Numbered from the stretch's first letter, positions 17,677 to 28,500 are shown. The stretch: DNA of 64,000 nt from Streptococcus gallolyticus subsp. gallolyticus DSM 16831 (GCF_002000985.1 NZ_CP018822.1:2374001-2438000), one strand, 5' to 3'. A program made the numbers and translations. The notes: generated from the letters alone by a model not told the origin.

Positions 17677-17700
17677 GAGCAGGGAAATCTCCCTGCTCAT
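17677..17700 (+). terminator. Terminator after the oxidoreductase gene
   Basis: GAGCAGGGA and TCCCTGCTC form a 9-bp stem followed by ATATATTTTT. Confidence 0.85.
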
Positions 17701-17724
17701 ATATTTTTACCCGCCAGATTCGTC

Positions 17725-18070
17725 TCAAAGTGCTATGGGGGAAATGGAAATACACCATATCATGTGATTATGCTCTATGCTTGTTTAATACTATTTATCA
17801 TCCTTATGTGTATTGACATCTTTTTGGGAAAATCGTTGTCTAACGGAGTGTCTAAACTGCTTCTTTGCACATCATGTCTTGCTATTCTTGGCATGATTAT
17901 CACTGGGTAATCGGTATGAATGTGATAAATTTGCTCAAACAAACGACTTGACGCGTATCAGAACGTTTGGTATTTCCATTAATCCACACAGCTGTCTTGG
18001 AAAAATCGGCTACGGTTTGGCCATTGTATTGATAATTACCATTCTGGTCATTATCCTACTTGCTTTATAA
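17725..18070 (+). pseudogene. Frameshifted remnant of a small membrane protein gene
   Basis: Two frames join to give a coherent membrane-type sequence. The first runs to the stop at 17908 ('LILFIILMCIDIFLGKSL' and 'LAILGMIITG'). The second, shifted by one base from about 17906, runs from 'NRYECDKFAQTNDL' to 'VLIITILVIILLAL' and the stop at 18068. Three hydrophobic segments are visible. No ribosome site or good start is left. It ends inside the treA stop codon region. Likely decayed. Confidence 0.55.
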
Positions 18071-19714
18071 ATTTTCTTGATAAATGGCAAGTGTTTGATA
18101 AGGTTTTAAAGTGATTTTTTCAGAAAGGTTTGTTTCTGGATAATTGCTTAACAAAACTTGTCCTGACTGATAAGCTTCTGGCAAATCAAGCTCAACTTCT
18201 TTAGCAAAAAAGTTATTCAACACCAACAACTGTTTTCCGTCAAAATGACGTTCAAACGCATAAATATAAGGATTATCTTGATAAGCTGACTGATAACTTC
18301 CTTCCGCAATAATTGGCAAGTCTTTTCTCAGACGAATCAATTGTTGATAGAAAGTGAAGATTGGTCCGCTTTTTTCATTTTCAACATTAATGTCACGATA
18401 CGTTTTACCAACTTTCAACCATGGTGTGCCTGTTGAAAATCCCGCATTCTCTGAAGCATCCCATTGCATCGGCGTACGGCTATTGTCACGTGATTTTGCT
18501 TGAATAATGGCAAATGCTTCCGCTTCTGTCTTGCCTGATGTCAGTAATTCTTGGTAAGCATTTAAACATTCAACATCAACATAATCAGCCATGCTGTCAT
18601 AATCTGGATCGAGCATACCAATTTCTTCGCCCATGTAAATATATGGTGTACCACGAGACAAATGAATAGCTGCCGCTAACATGGTCGCTCCCTCATTACG
18701 GAAGTTTTTAACATCTATGAAACGATTAATCGCACGAGGTTGGTCATGATTATTCCAGAAAAGTGCTGACCAGCCACCACCCTCACTCATTTTTTCACCC
18801 CAAGTGTGGAAAAGTGTTTTTAATTCTTCAAAATCAAATGATTTTAACGTCCATTTTTGACCATTTTCGTAGTCAACCTTAAGATGATGAAAATTGAAAA
18901 CCATATCCAATTCATGACTGTCAGGGTTGCTATACTGGATACAATTTGGAATGTCTGTAAAGCTCATTTCACCAACCGTCATGCTATTGTCATCTTGACC
19001 AAATGTCGCTTGATTTAACATTTTCAAATAATCGTGCGCAATCGGACGGTCTGTGTATTCAGGTTTACCATCAAAAGCAGTATTATCTTTCAGCTCTTCA
19101 TCTTTACCGATTAAATTAATCACATCAAAGCGAAATCCCTTGACACCTTTTTCACGCCAGAAATTAACCACCTTGAACAATTCCTCACGCACATGCGGAT
19201 TGCGCCAATTCAAGTCAGCTTGTGTAATGTCAAACAAATGCAAATAATATTTGCCAGTATCACCAAATGGTGCCCAAGCATTGCCACCGAATTTTGAAAC
19301 CCAATTCGTCGGCGTATCACGTAAAATGAAGAAATCTTGATAATATTTATCCCCAGCTAAAGCTTTTTGGAACCATTCATGCTCTATTGAACAATGATTC
19401 AAAACCATATCAAGCATTAATTCAATGCCATGTTCCTTAGCTTTTTGACTTAATTCTTCAAAATCAGTCATTGTCCCAAATAAGGGATTGACCGCTGTGT
19501 AATCTGAAATATCGTACCCATTATCACGTTGAGGACTTGGATAGAAAGGGTTGAGCCAGATGACATCAACACCTAATTCTTCCAAATAGGGTAATTTTTC
19601 AATAATCCCACGCAAATCCCCTACGCCATTGCCTGTCGTATCTTTATAAGATTTTGGGTAAATCTGATAGACGACTTTTCTCTTATCAAATGCCAATTTT
19701 TGCTCCTTTATCAC
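18065..19714 (-). CDS. treA: Trehalose-6-phosphate hydrolase (GH13)
   Basis: The 549-residue alpha-glucosidase cleaves trehalose 6-phosphate to glucose and glucose 6-phosphate in the cytosol. GH13 motifs are visible: 'DMVLNH' near residue 99, nucleophile Asp in 'GFRFDVIN' near 200, acid Glu in 'TVGEMSF' and 'NNHDQPR' near 330. The start overlaps the end of the PTS gene by 4 bp, and treR is divergent upstream, which favours trehalose over other alpha-glucosides. Confidence 0.92.
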   Translation of the reverse strand: MIKEQKLAFDKRKVVYQIYPKSYKDTTGNGVGDLRGIIEKLPYLEELGVDVIWLNPFYPSPQRDNGYDISDYTAVNPLFGTMTDFEELSQKAKEHGIELMLDMVLNHCSIEHEWFQKALAGDKYYQDFFILRDTPTNWVSKFGGNAWAPFGDTGKYYLHLFDITQADLNWRNPHVREELFKVVNFWREKGVKGFRFDVINLIGKDEELKDNTAFDGKPEYTDRPIAHDYLKMLNQATFGQDDNSMTVGEMSFTDIPNCIQYSNPDSHELDMVFNFHHLKVDYENGQKWTLKSFDFEELKTLFHTWGEKMSEGGGWSALFWNNHDQPRAINRFIDVKNFRNEGATMLAAAIHLSRGTPYIYMGEEIGMLDPDYDSMADYVDVECLNAYQELLTSGKTEAEAFAIIQAKSRDNSRTPMQWDASENAGFSTGTPWLKVGKTYRDINVENEKSGPIFTFYQQLIRLRKDLPIIAEGSYQSAYQDNPYIYAFERHFDGKQLLVLNNFFAKEVELDLPEAYQSGQVLLSNYPETNLSEKITLKPYQTLAIYQENL

Positions 19715-21684
19715 AATTTACTTGCTGTAAAAATCGCTTCCCCACGCGCAACATCACACGGCAATTCTCGCGTAACATCCGTCTGGAAATCATTTTGATT
19801 GGTCACAATAACAGGTGTCGCCACAGGATAGCCAGCCGCTTGAATAGCTGCCATGTCAAAACTAATCAAAGCATCACCAACCGACACTCTATCACCTTGC
19901 TTAACATGAGCTGTAAAGCCGTCTCCGTCAAGATTTACCGTGTCCATACCGATATGCATCAACAATTCAAGGCCTTCATCTGAAACCAAACCAATCGCAT
20001 GTTTTGTTGGGAAAAGAACTGACACCACACCGTCAACTGGCGCAACCAATTCTCCTTCTGTCGGTTCAATCACAACACCTTGTCCCATAACACCTTGGGC
20101 AAAAACAGGGTCTGGTGCTTCACTCAAATTTTTAGCACGTCCTGCAAGCGGACTTTGGATAGAAATCACTGTTCCTGCAGGCACTTCCGCATCCTTTTTA
20201 GCCTCAACAACTGCCTGAACTTGTGAATTTTCTTCTGACTTCACTTCATCTTCAGCTTTTGTCAAGAAACCAACACGACGGAAAATAAATGTCAAAACAA
20301 ATGGAATAACAATTGCAATCACCATATCAATGGCAAATAAGCCCATATATTTTGCTTGAATCGAAAGAATACCTGGCAAACCACCGATACCAATCGCATT
20401 AGCCGTGATATTGAAACTTGTACAGAATAGCCCTGCAATACCTGAACCGATCATCCCTGCAACAAATGGGTAAACATACTTCAAGTTAACCCCGAAAAGT
20501 GCTGGTTCTGTAACACCAAGATAAGCTGAAATCGCTGCTGGCAATGAAATTTGAGCTTCACGTTCATCATGACGATTCATCACATAAAACGCCAAAACAG
20601 CAGAACCTTGAGCAATATTTGACAAAGCAATCATTGGCCAAAGCCCAGTACCACCAGCATCCGCAATCAATTGTGTATCAATCGCATTCGTCATGTGGTG
20701 TAAACCAGTAATAACAAGTGGCGCATAAAGTGCACCGAAGATAGCACCAAAGAGCCATTTCACAGGACCAGTCAATCCAGCAAGTACCACTGCTGAAATA
20801 CCTTTACCAATTGTCCAACCAATTGGACCAAGCACCGTATGTGCCAAAATCAATGCTGGAATCAATGATAGAAACGGCACAAAAATCATTGAAATCACTT
20901 CTGGAATATGCTTACGCCAGAACCGTTCCAGATAAGCCAAAGACAACCCTGCCAAAAGCGCTGGGATAACTTGAGCTTGGTAACCAATTTTTTGAACTGT
21001 AAAGAAACCAAAATCCCAAGTCCAGTTTGCCGCAATTTCAGCAGCTGATGTGCTGGCAACATTATAAGCATTTAACAGTTGGTTTGGAGAAATCAAACAA
21101 ATCCCCAGAACAATCCCCAGAATCTGGCTAGTTCCCATTTTACGTGTCACAGACCAGACGATTCCCACTGGTAAATAGTGGAAAATCGCTTCACCTGGCA
21201 ACCACAAGAATGAGTTCACACCAGACCAAAATTGAGAAACCTCAACAATCGTCTTACCATTCAATGCTGACCATTCTACACCTTCAAGGATATTACGAAA
21301 ACCTAAAATCAAACCACCAACGATAATCGCTGGAATGATAGGTGTAAAAATTTCCGCCAACATTGCAAGCGCACGTTGTAACCAATTTTGATTTTTCTGC
21401 GCTGCTGATTTAGCCGCTTCTTTTGATACCCCTTCGATACCAGAAACCGCTGTAAAATCATTATAAAAAATAGGGACATCATTTCCGATAATTGCTTGGA
21501 ATTGCCCTGCATTTGTAAATGTCCCCTTAACCGCAGGGATGGCTTCCAAACGCTTAACATCTGCCTTACTCTCATCATTTAAAACAAAACGCATCCGCGT
21601 CGCACAATGCGTTACCGCCGCAATATTTTCTTTCCCGCCGATAGCTTCAAGCATTTCACGGGCATCTCTTTCAAATTTTCCCAT
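19711..21684 (-). CDS. treP: PTS trehalose-type EIIBCA transporter
   Basis: The 657-residue permease has three PTS parts in order. IIB has Cys27 in 'AVTHCATRMRF'. IIC spans about residues 105-470, with about ten helices and 'GVTEPALFGVN'. IIA spans about residues 500-655, with active His in 'LELLMHIGMDTV'. It imports and phosphorylates trehalose. An unusual detail is the distance from GAAGGAG to the ATG (about 17 nt), with a small hairpin (CGGTTTTACCG) between them that could bring the ribosome site closer. A cre site lies upstream. Confidence 0.92.
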   Translation of the reverse strand: MGKFERDAREMLEAIGGKENIAAVTHCATRMRFVLNDESKADVKRLEAIPAVKGTFTNAGQFQAIIGNDVPIFYNDFTAVSGIEGVSKEAAKSAAQKNQNWLQRALAMLAEIFTPIIPAIIVGGLILGFRNILEGVEWSALNGKTIVEVSQFWSGVNSFLWLPGEAIFHYLPVGIVWSVTRKMGTSQILGIVLGICLISPNQLLNAYNVASTSAAEIAANWTWDFGFFTVQKIGYQAQVIPALLAGLSLAYLERFWRKHIPEVISMIFVPFLSLIPALILAHTVLGPIGWTIGKGISAVVLAGLTGPVKWLFGAIFGALYAPLVITGLHHMTNAIDTQLIADAGGTGLWPMIALSNIAQGSAVLAFYVMNRHDEREAQISLPAAISAYLGVTEPALFGVNLKYVYPFVAGMIGSGIAGLFCTSFNITANAIGIGGLPGILSIQAKYMGLFAIDMVIAIVIPFVLTFIFRRVGFLTKAEDEVKSEENSQVQAVVEAKKDAEVPAGTVISIQSPLAGRAKNLSEAPDPVFAQGVMGQGVVIEPTEGELVAPVDGVVSVLFPTKHAIGLVSDEGLELLMHIGMDTVNLDGDGFTAHVKQGDRVSVGDALISFDMAAIQAAGYPVATPVIVTNQNDFQTDVTRELPCDVARGEAIFTASKL

Positions 21685-21750
21685 ATGTCTTCGGTAAAAC
21701 CGACTCCTTCGTTAGTCTATAAATAGTTGCTAGCTTTATTTACAAGGTTA

Positions 21751-21765
21751 TTGTAATCGTTTTCT
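21751..21765. promoter_or_regulatory. cre site in the treP-treR intergenic region
   Basis: TTGTAATCGTTTTCT fits the catabolite-responsive element WTGNAANCGNWNNCW at every fixed base. CcpA binding here would repress the trehalose operon when glucose is present. TTGTAA-17-TTATAG on the minus strand just downstream is a possible treP promoter. Confidence 0.75.
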
Positions 21766-21880
21766 ATTTTGTCTGCAAGTTGTTTGGCATAAATAAGCAC
21801 ATTTTTTCTTGAATTTTTTCAAGTTGTATGGTAATTTAAAAACAACTTTAGAAAACTTAAGGAATTTTTCAACACAACTC

Positions 21881-22594
21881 ATGAAAAAATACGAACAAAT
21901 CTTTAAAGAACTTGAACACGATATCACCTCTGGCATTTACCAAGCAGGCGACTATCTCCCCACCGAAAATGAGCTAACCCAGACCTACCATATGAGCCGT
22001 GACACTATCCGCAAAGCGCTTAGTCTCCTTGCCGAAGCAGGGCTTATTCAGAAAATTCACGGTTCTGGCTCTCAAGTCATCAAGCACGAGCAGATTGATT
22101 TTCCCGTTTCACAGCTCACAAGCTATAAAGAGCTGGTCGACGCTCACCATATCAATTCCAAAACCAATGTCATTGCCATTGATAAACTTATCGTTGATGA
22201 AAAATTAGCTACGCTGACAGGTTTCAAGAAAAATAACCTTGTCTGGCGAATCATTCGCCAACGTGTCGTTGACGGCACCGCTTCTGTCCTTGACATTGAT
22301 TATTTAGACAAAAAAATCGTGCCAAATATGACACGAGAAATCGCCGAACAATCCATTTACGATTACCTTGAAAATCAACTCCACCTCATCATCGCTTACG
22401 CTCAAAAAGAAATCACCATTGACCAGCTAACTGACCGTGACAAACTACTCCTTGACATCGGTGCCGAACACCACGTCGTCTCTGTCAAATCAAAAGTTTA
22501 CCTCGCCAACAAACACCAATTCCAATTCACCGAAAGCAGACACAAACTCGAAAAATTCCGCTTCGTTGACTTCGCAACCCGAAAACCACAGTAA
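21881..22594 (+). CDS. treR: GntR-family trehalose operon repressor
   Basis: The 237-residue regulator has a winged helix at residues 1-70 ('PTENELTQTYHMSRDTIRKAL') and a UTRA-type effector domain. It is divergent from treP-treA, as in other Firmicutes, where TreR responds to trehalose 6-phosphate. I prefer ATG 21881 (MKKYEQIF) to an earlier start because the HTH then sits at the normal place, although the ribosome site (AAGGAA) is rather far, about 17 nt. Confidence 0.88.
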   Translation: MKKYEQIFKELEHDITSGIYQAGDYLPTENELTQTYHMSRDTIRKALSLLAEAGLIQKIHGSGSQVIKHEQIDFPVSQLTSYKELVDAHHINSKTNVIAIDKLIVDEKLATLTGFKKNNLVWRIIRQRVVDGTASVLDIDYLDKKIVPNMTREIAEQSIYDYLENQLHLIIAYAQKEITIDQLTDRDKLLLDIGAEHHVVSVKSKVYLANKHQFQFTESRHKLEKFRFVDFATRKPQ

Positions 22595-22853
22595 CACGTG
22601 ACACCTATTTGAGAATAAAAAAACGCAGTCTCTCCCACATCTCGAAAACTTTGAAATGCGGATTTCCTGCCGAACTGTCAGCCCTACCACCCACACTAAC
22701 TAAGGAAAAAACAATGATTGTTGCTGTTCAATTTCAGAAATACTTGCTAGCAAAGCAAGCACAAAAATGATGCCTACCGTCGCCCAAACAGTTTGAGCTA
22801 AAAATTGAAAGCAAGGAAATTAAAGCAAATAGCAAAAAAATTCTTCAACCAAA
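22595..22853. repeat. Intergenic stretch with a degenerate copy of the 34-kb hairpin repeat
   Basis: Bases 22622-22658 match 34170-34206 at roughly 70 percent by eye, including 'ACATCTCG', and both copies carry CTAAGGAAA further on. No gene with a ribosome site was seen here. Confidence 0.35.
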
Positions 22854-22886
22854 AAAGCAGCTGGACACGAAATGTCCAGCTGCTTT
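22854..22886 (-). terminator. Terminator of the pilus operon
   Basis: AAAGCAGCTGGACA (22854-22867) pairs with TGTCCAGCTGCTTT (22873-22886), a perfect 14-bp stem followed by Ts on the minus strand. Confidence 0.93.
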
Positions 22887-22890
22887 TGCA

Positions 22891-23718
22891 TTAATGTCGT
22901 AATCTGCGGTAAACATTTACCACCAATAAAAGCACGATTAAAATAAATATTCCAAGGAATGGCGCAACCATCAATGGTTTCACCTGACTGGCTTCAGATG
23001 TCACACGCGCAGCATTTTCCTGATTAGCGATACGGTGACCACGAACCAAGAGACGGTGAGTATTGACTCCATACGGCGTACAAGTCACCAAAGTCACATA
23101 GTCTTGCTCTGGGTCGATTGCTAACGCCGACACGTCATCTGGCGTTACCGTCAAAATTTGGTCCACTTCGTAAGTCAACGTCTCGTCCAAAACCTGAATC
23201 ATGAACGTATCGCCCTCAACCAAGCGGTCAATATCCGTAAACAACTTCGCAGACGCTAAACCACGGTGACCTGAAATCACAGCGTGCGTTCCTTTACCAC
23301 CCACAGGAAGTGATGTCCCTGGGATATGCCCAATAGCCACCTGCAAGACACTATCGTCCGTACCATGGTAAATCGGCAAAGTCGTATTCAACTTAGGAAT
23401 TTCAACATAAGCCATAATCCCCGTACCAGTCACATCAAGCGTCTGGTCATAGGTCTTAGTCTCAGCACTCGACAAATTCAAATCAGGAATAACCCCTGTC
23501 TGCAACGTCTGATTATAAGCTTGCGCAGCAGCCAACATCTCTGCTTTCTTCTGCTCACTCATATCCTCAACATCTTGCACATAACCAGCAACCGCCTCAG
23601 ATTGGTGAAATGAATTCCAATAATCGCTAACTGTCGGATACAATAACAAGGACAGCCCGATTAATAATATGCCGACGAGGCTAATCGTCAAATAATTCTC
23701 TTTAATCTTTTTTATCAT
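22891..23718 (-). CDS. srtC: Class C (pilus) sortase
   Basis: The 275-residue transpeptidase has an N-terminal membrane anchor (residues 10-30), the sortase fold with catalytic His in 'VISGHRG' near 147 and Cys in 'TLVTCTPYGVNTHRLLVRG' near 208, and a second C-terminal helix ('FLGIFILIVLLLVVNV'), typical of class C. It joins pilin subunits through the LPxTG Thr and a pilin Lys. The usual lid motif DPF/DPW is not obvious in 'SSAETKTYDQTLD'. It is the last gene of the pilus operon, 187 bp after the backbone pilin. Confidence 0.93.
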   Translation of the reverse strand: MIKKIKENYLTISLVGILLIGLSLLLYPTVSDYWNSFHQSEAVAGYVQDVEDMSEQKKAEMLAAAQAYNQTLQTGVIPDLNLSSAETKTYDQTLDVTGTGIMAYVEIPKLNTTLPIYHGTDDSVLQVAIGHIPGTSLPVGGKGTHAVISGHRGLASAKLFTDIDRLVEGDTFMIQVLDETLTYEVDQILTVTPDDVSALAIDPEQDYVTLVTCTPYGVNTHRLLVRGHRIANQENAARVTSEASQVKPLMVAPFLGIFILIVLLLVVNVYRRLRH

Positions 23719-23905
23719 AATAAAGGGCTCTCCTCACCATTGCAATAGGAAAGGGAGCGAAAGAAAAGTTGACACTCCTCATCCACTCCCTGCTAGGTAA
23801 CAAGGCTCTAACAGCCGACCAATCGGTCTAAAACTCATTACAAAGTATTAACGCTTTATTTTCCACCTTGCAACCTAACGCCTATAACAACAGTCTGCCT
23901 AGTGT

Positions 23906-25393
23906 TTATTTAGCATCCATGCGTTTTTTAGTAACAAGCAAGATACCAGCAGCAAGAACAAGAATAGTACCTACAACGTAAAGGATAGTTGTTCCCATAC
24001 CACCAGTTGAAGGAAGAACAGAACCTTTTTTGTTGACAACATCAGTTGTTAAAGAACCATCAGTAGTGCTTGAAGTAAAATCAGCACTTGTTTGGTCAAC
24101 TGAAAGTGAAATCAATTTAGGTTCATCAGCTTCTTCACTGTGACTTGCTGAAATTGTAAATTCAACATCAGAGGCTTTGTTGTAACCATCTGGTACGGTT
24201 GTTTCTACAAGTTTGTAATCACCATCATCAAGACCTGAGAATGTGAAAGTAGTTGTATCTCCAGCTGAGATTGTTTCTACTTCATTCCATTTACCAGATG
24301 AATCTTTTTTGTAAAGAGTGAATCCAGCACCTTCTAGTGGACTAGTTCCATCTTCTTTAACTTTATTTACAACAACTTTGTAAGTAAAGACGATAACAGT
24401 ATCTTCTGGAGTTTCACCAGTATCGCCTGGTTTAGATGTACCATCACCAGTATTATTTGGGTTGTTTGAGTATGTTAATTTAACTTTGTTAGGGTTACCA
24501 GCTGAACCAATAACAGCTTTTGAGTTCAGAGTAGCATTGTATTCTACAACAATATCATCATCTTTAGTAATTGTAGCTACAGCTTTTACATCAGTGATGA
24601 TAACAGAAAGTGTTGTTGTACCAGCTGAATTACTAGTTGTTGTTACTGTGTATTGATCAGAAGTAAGAGTTGTACCATCAGCTGTTACTTTTGTAATTTT
24701 GTCAAATGTCAAACCTGCAGACAAAGTATCTGTAAATTCAACGTAGTAATGGTCATATTCAGAGATATGTGCCGGTAATGTTGCTTTCAATTGGAAAGGA
24801 ATTGTATCTCCAATATCATAGTCAGCAGAATCTTGCCAATCAGTAGTTGTACCAGCTGTGTCGTTAGTATCTTTAACTTTCTTTTGAACAGTAGGTGTGT
24901 CATTTTTAAGTTGTGCTGTTGCATCACCGACAACTTGTAAGATAAAACGAGTATAGGCTGCATTTTTTCCATTTTGTGACTCATCTTTATCTTTCACCAA
25001 ATAGTAACCTGGTGCTAAACCAGAAATAACAGTTGAACCAGCACTACTTGTTGCACTACCTGAAGCAGTTGTAACATTTGCACCGGCTAATTTAGCAAAT
25101 GCTTTTGCTGTGGTTGAATCATATTTTTCTCCAGAAATTTTTTCGGCGATTGTTGCTGCATCAGTTGCATTGTCGTAGGTAAAAGCAGTAACACCAGAAC
25201 CCCAAGCAATATTTGAAAGAGTAGTGCCATCCGATGAAAGGTCACCACTAAAAATTTGATAAGCTTCATAAGTGTGACCTTCACTTGTACCACTAATAGT
25301 CAAACTATAAGTTGTATCGGCGAATGCCTTTCCACCAACAAAGGTGAAAAGAGCTGCCAACAATATAGCAAAAATTAATTTAAAGTTTTTCAT
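23906..25393 (-). CDS. Major (backbone) pilin, LPxTG protein
   Basis: The 495-residue precursor has a signal peptide (to about residue 25, 'GGKAFA'). Pilin-like 'TPTVQKKV' near residue 167 probably supplies the Lys for polymerisation. A D2/Cna_B C-terminal part holds the E-box 'GDYKLVETTVPDGY' near 390, and the end is 'LPSTGG', a hydrophobic span and 'KKRMDAK'. Internal isopeptide bonds are expected from the family. Being directly before srtC and having this set of motifs marks it as the shaft subunit. Confidence 0.93.
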   Translation of the reverse strand: MKNFKLIFAILLAALFTFVGGKAFADTTYSLTISGTSEGHTYEAYQIFSGDLSSDGTTLSNIAWGSGVTAFTYDNATDAATIAEKISGEKYDSTTAKAFAKLAGANVTTASGSATSSAGSTVISGLAPGYYLVKDKDESQNGKNAAYTRFILQVVGDATAQLKNDTPTVQKKVKDTNDTAGTTTDWQDSADYDIGDTIPFQLKATLPAHISEYDHYYVEFTDTLSAGLTFDKITKVTADGTTLTSDQYTVTTTSNSAGTTTLSVIITDVKAVATITKDDDIVVEYNATLNSKAVIGSAGNPNKVKLTYSNNPNNTGDGTSKPGDTGETPEDTVIVFTYKVVVNKVKEDGTSPLEGAGFTLYKKDSSGKWNEVETISAGDTTTFTFSGLDDGDYKLVETTVPDGYNKASDVEFTISASHSEEADEPKLISLSVDQTSADFTSSTTDGSLTTDVVNKKGSVLPSTGGMGTTILYVVGTILVLAAGILLVTKKRMDAK

Positions 25394-25467
25394 TAAAATC
25401 CTTTTCTTTCTTTTTTGATTTAGTGTGAGTAGAGTAAAAATATAATCTAAGGCTTGGCGAGTATCGA

Positions 25468-25509
25468 CTAAGCAACACCACCTTTACCAATAAAACTAGT
25501 TATCATCAT
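25468..25509 (-). CDS. 13-codon reading frame translationally coupled to the adhesin stop
   Basis: ATGATG at 25509 overlaps the TGA of the adhesin and follows a strong AGGAGGT. It encodes 'MMITSFIGKGGVA'. It may be a leader-type peptide, the relic of a longer gene, or a chance frame. Only the ribosome site supports it. Confidence 0.25.
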   Translation of the reverse strand: MMITSFIGKGGVA

Positions 25510-28500
25510 AGGTGACCTCCTATCTGATAACGTTTATAGACTTTAAAGATTAACAAGCCAATAGCAAGCAATGATAACACCGCACCAGCTATGTAATGCC
25601 ATTGCGTTCCATTACCACCAGTATCAGGCAAGTCGTATTGCTTCTGAGCAGTATTCCTAATGGTAATCGTTGCAGAATCTGAAGCAATCGCCATATCAGC
25701 TGCTTCCTCAGTAGGAACAGCATTATTACTATTAGTGTAGCTAGTATCATAACCAGAAACAGCGTTCTCTTTAACGTAATAAGTATAAGTGACCGCATTG
25801 CCAGATGAATCCGTACCCGAAACAGGTAATTCTGTATAAGTTTTCGTCCAGTTATCATCATGACTTAACGTTTCCCCAGACTTATAAGTTGATTCGGTCG
25901 AAGTTCCGTCCTCTGCCGTTGCAACCTGAATCACATCATAAGTGATAGAACCATCAGAACGACTTGTTTCATCACCATCAGCCGTGAACCATTTCTTATT
26001 GACGGTTAAATCAATCGTCTTAATCTTTTCGTTTTCAACGTAAACTGAATCTGAAGTCTTGGCTAAGTTGACTGCACCGCTAAGAACACCTGTCGGTGTT
26101 ATCGTATTCTCCGTATCGTAGTAGAAGTAATACTTACTTGAACTATCCGACAACTCATAACCTGACGGCGCAGTTGTCTCTTTGAAGTAATAGAAATTAC
26201 CTTCTGTAAATGTTGACGGTAGGTTTGACTTCGTGATTGTAATGTGACCATTAGCATCCGTTGTATAGGTTGCAATGGCTTCATCATTGCTATCATCGTC
26301 ATCACCGTCATATTTATAGACAGTAAACACCGCATTTGCCAAACCTAAACCATAGTTATCCGCATCAACCTTATTAATCGTATATGATTTTTCGGTATCA
26401 ATTCCTGCATCAGTACCAATCTTCGACCATGCTACTTCAGTAGTTGTTCCAGTCGATCCATTACTAAGTCCTGATAAGGTAGCTGTATTGGTTGGCCAAT
26501 ACGTACTAGACGTATCTGGATTTTCTTTTGAAACAAGATAGTCATAGGCGAGCGTATAAGCTGTGGCATCTTTCAAGGTAACCGTCAAGGTACTTGTATA
26601 GGTTCCATAACCGTTATCCGTTAACGACACTTTCCATGACCATTCGCTTGTTGGAACTTCCTCACCACTATCAGCGTAGTAAAGTTTAACCGAGCTTTGG
26701 TTTAGTGCTACCGAAATGTCCGCACCATAAAACGTTAGAACGTCTGTCAAAGTCAGTTCATCCGTTCCGTCAACCAAGTCCTCAGCACTTGGATTAATGG
26801 ATAAACTATAGTGCAAAGCACGATTGTTATTATCCCACGTACCAGTCTTAGTCATCGGAGTGGTTTCAGTTTTTTCTTTACCAATCGTTACATTCTGTGT
26901 CTGACTATCAGAACCATAATCTTGGTCACCGTCAACGATAACAGATACTGTATTGGTTAAGGTATCTGTTACAACTGTTCCTTCTTCAGGTAGGTCATTA
27001 TAAGTCGTTGTAAAGGTTAACCAGAAATCGTTATTTCCACCAATATTATTCTTTAGTGTCTGACCGTCAGTCGTACTAAAGTTTAAGGTAACAACATTAT
27101 CATCCGAAATACTACCAGTTAGGTCAATATTATACGTTCCCCAACCATTTTCACCACTGGTAATACTAGTACCACTGATAACGGCTGAAATTTATCCATA
27201 GTGTTGGCCATAAGTCAAACCAGTCAATGAAACAAGGGCTACACCATCACCGTCAACTGGTAACGTATCAGTAACAGTCATGCTTGTCGCATCATCACTC
27301 AAGTTAACCTTAACTTTCCATGTAATCACACCATCTGTGCTAGATTTCGTTGACGTTGCTGGGTTTTCATCACCATCCATTTTAACAACATTTGGATTGC
27401 TAGTATGGTGATAATCAACCTGGCTACTGTGATCCCCAGAAGTGATTGTATTTCTAAAATCTAATGTCGCTCCGTCACTCAACTTAGCTGTCGAAGCATA
27501 CTCAAATGATACATTATCGGTTGACTCAAAATCAGACGTTAGTGTAATGACAAACTCTGTGTAATTAACACTATCATCCAAGTTTGCATAATCTGTATAA
27601 GACTCTGAAGACCGTTGTCTTGCTTTTAAGGTGAAATTCCCTTCACCAAAAATACTAACCAACTGCGTGTATAAATCTTCTAATTGTGATTTTGAATACC
27701 AATGAATCTCAGAATTCCGATTGTATGGTTCCATCAAAACATCAGTAAACGTCGTTCCTTTTTCAATCACTCCACTGTCAGGCATCGTGATTTCAGTTTT
27801 CCAATTAAGAACTTTGACATCAGAATCATCAGTATCTTCTTCACTCACAAAAGTCTTAGTCAAATCACCAGAACCTGGTACAGACGGGCTCGAAGAATCT
27901 TTTGTTTGATCATCAGTCGTTGTGGTATCACCGTCATCATCTAGGGTTACCGTATTTTTGACTTTAGAACTTGACCAACCAGTGTCACTCACATCTGTAG
28001 TGTAAGTGATAGTGTAGTTGTTAGTATTTTTTCCGTCTGAAACAGCATTAAATTTTATTTTAGAAACGTTACCAGAACTATCATACTGAATGGTGTAACC
28101 AGTATCGCTTGGAGAAATCTTCAAATCACTCGCTTCGCTAAGGAAACTATCTGTTAAAATAGCCCCTGCAATATCATTGCCATTAGGATTGACCGTGATT
28201 ATCCAAGTGATTTTACCCGTGCTACTATCATATTTACCACTTTTCTTAACTTCATTTAGTTTTAAGTCAACACTTGTACTACTACTCGTCTCACGTTTAT
28301 CACTATCGTCTTTAGAAACAGCATTGACAGTATTACTAACTTTCACGTCTTCACCAGCCGTTAAATCCGCAACTTTATAACGATAAGTGATTGTGTAGAA
28401 ATGCCCAATTGCATTTCCGTCTGAATCCGTTCCACCACTTGTCAATTGATCCAAAGTTAGCGACCAAGTACCATTAGCCGTATCAAAAGTTGGACTTTTA

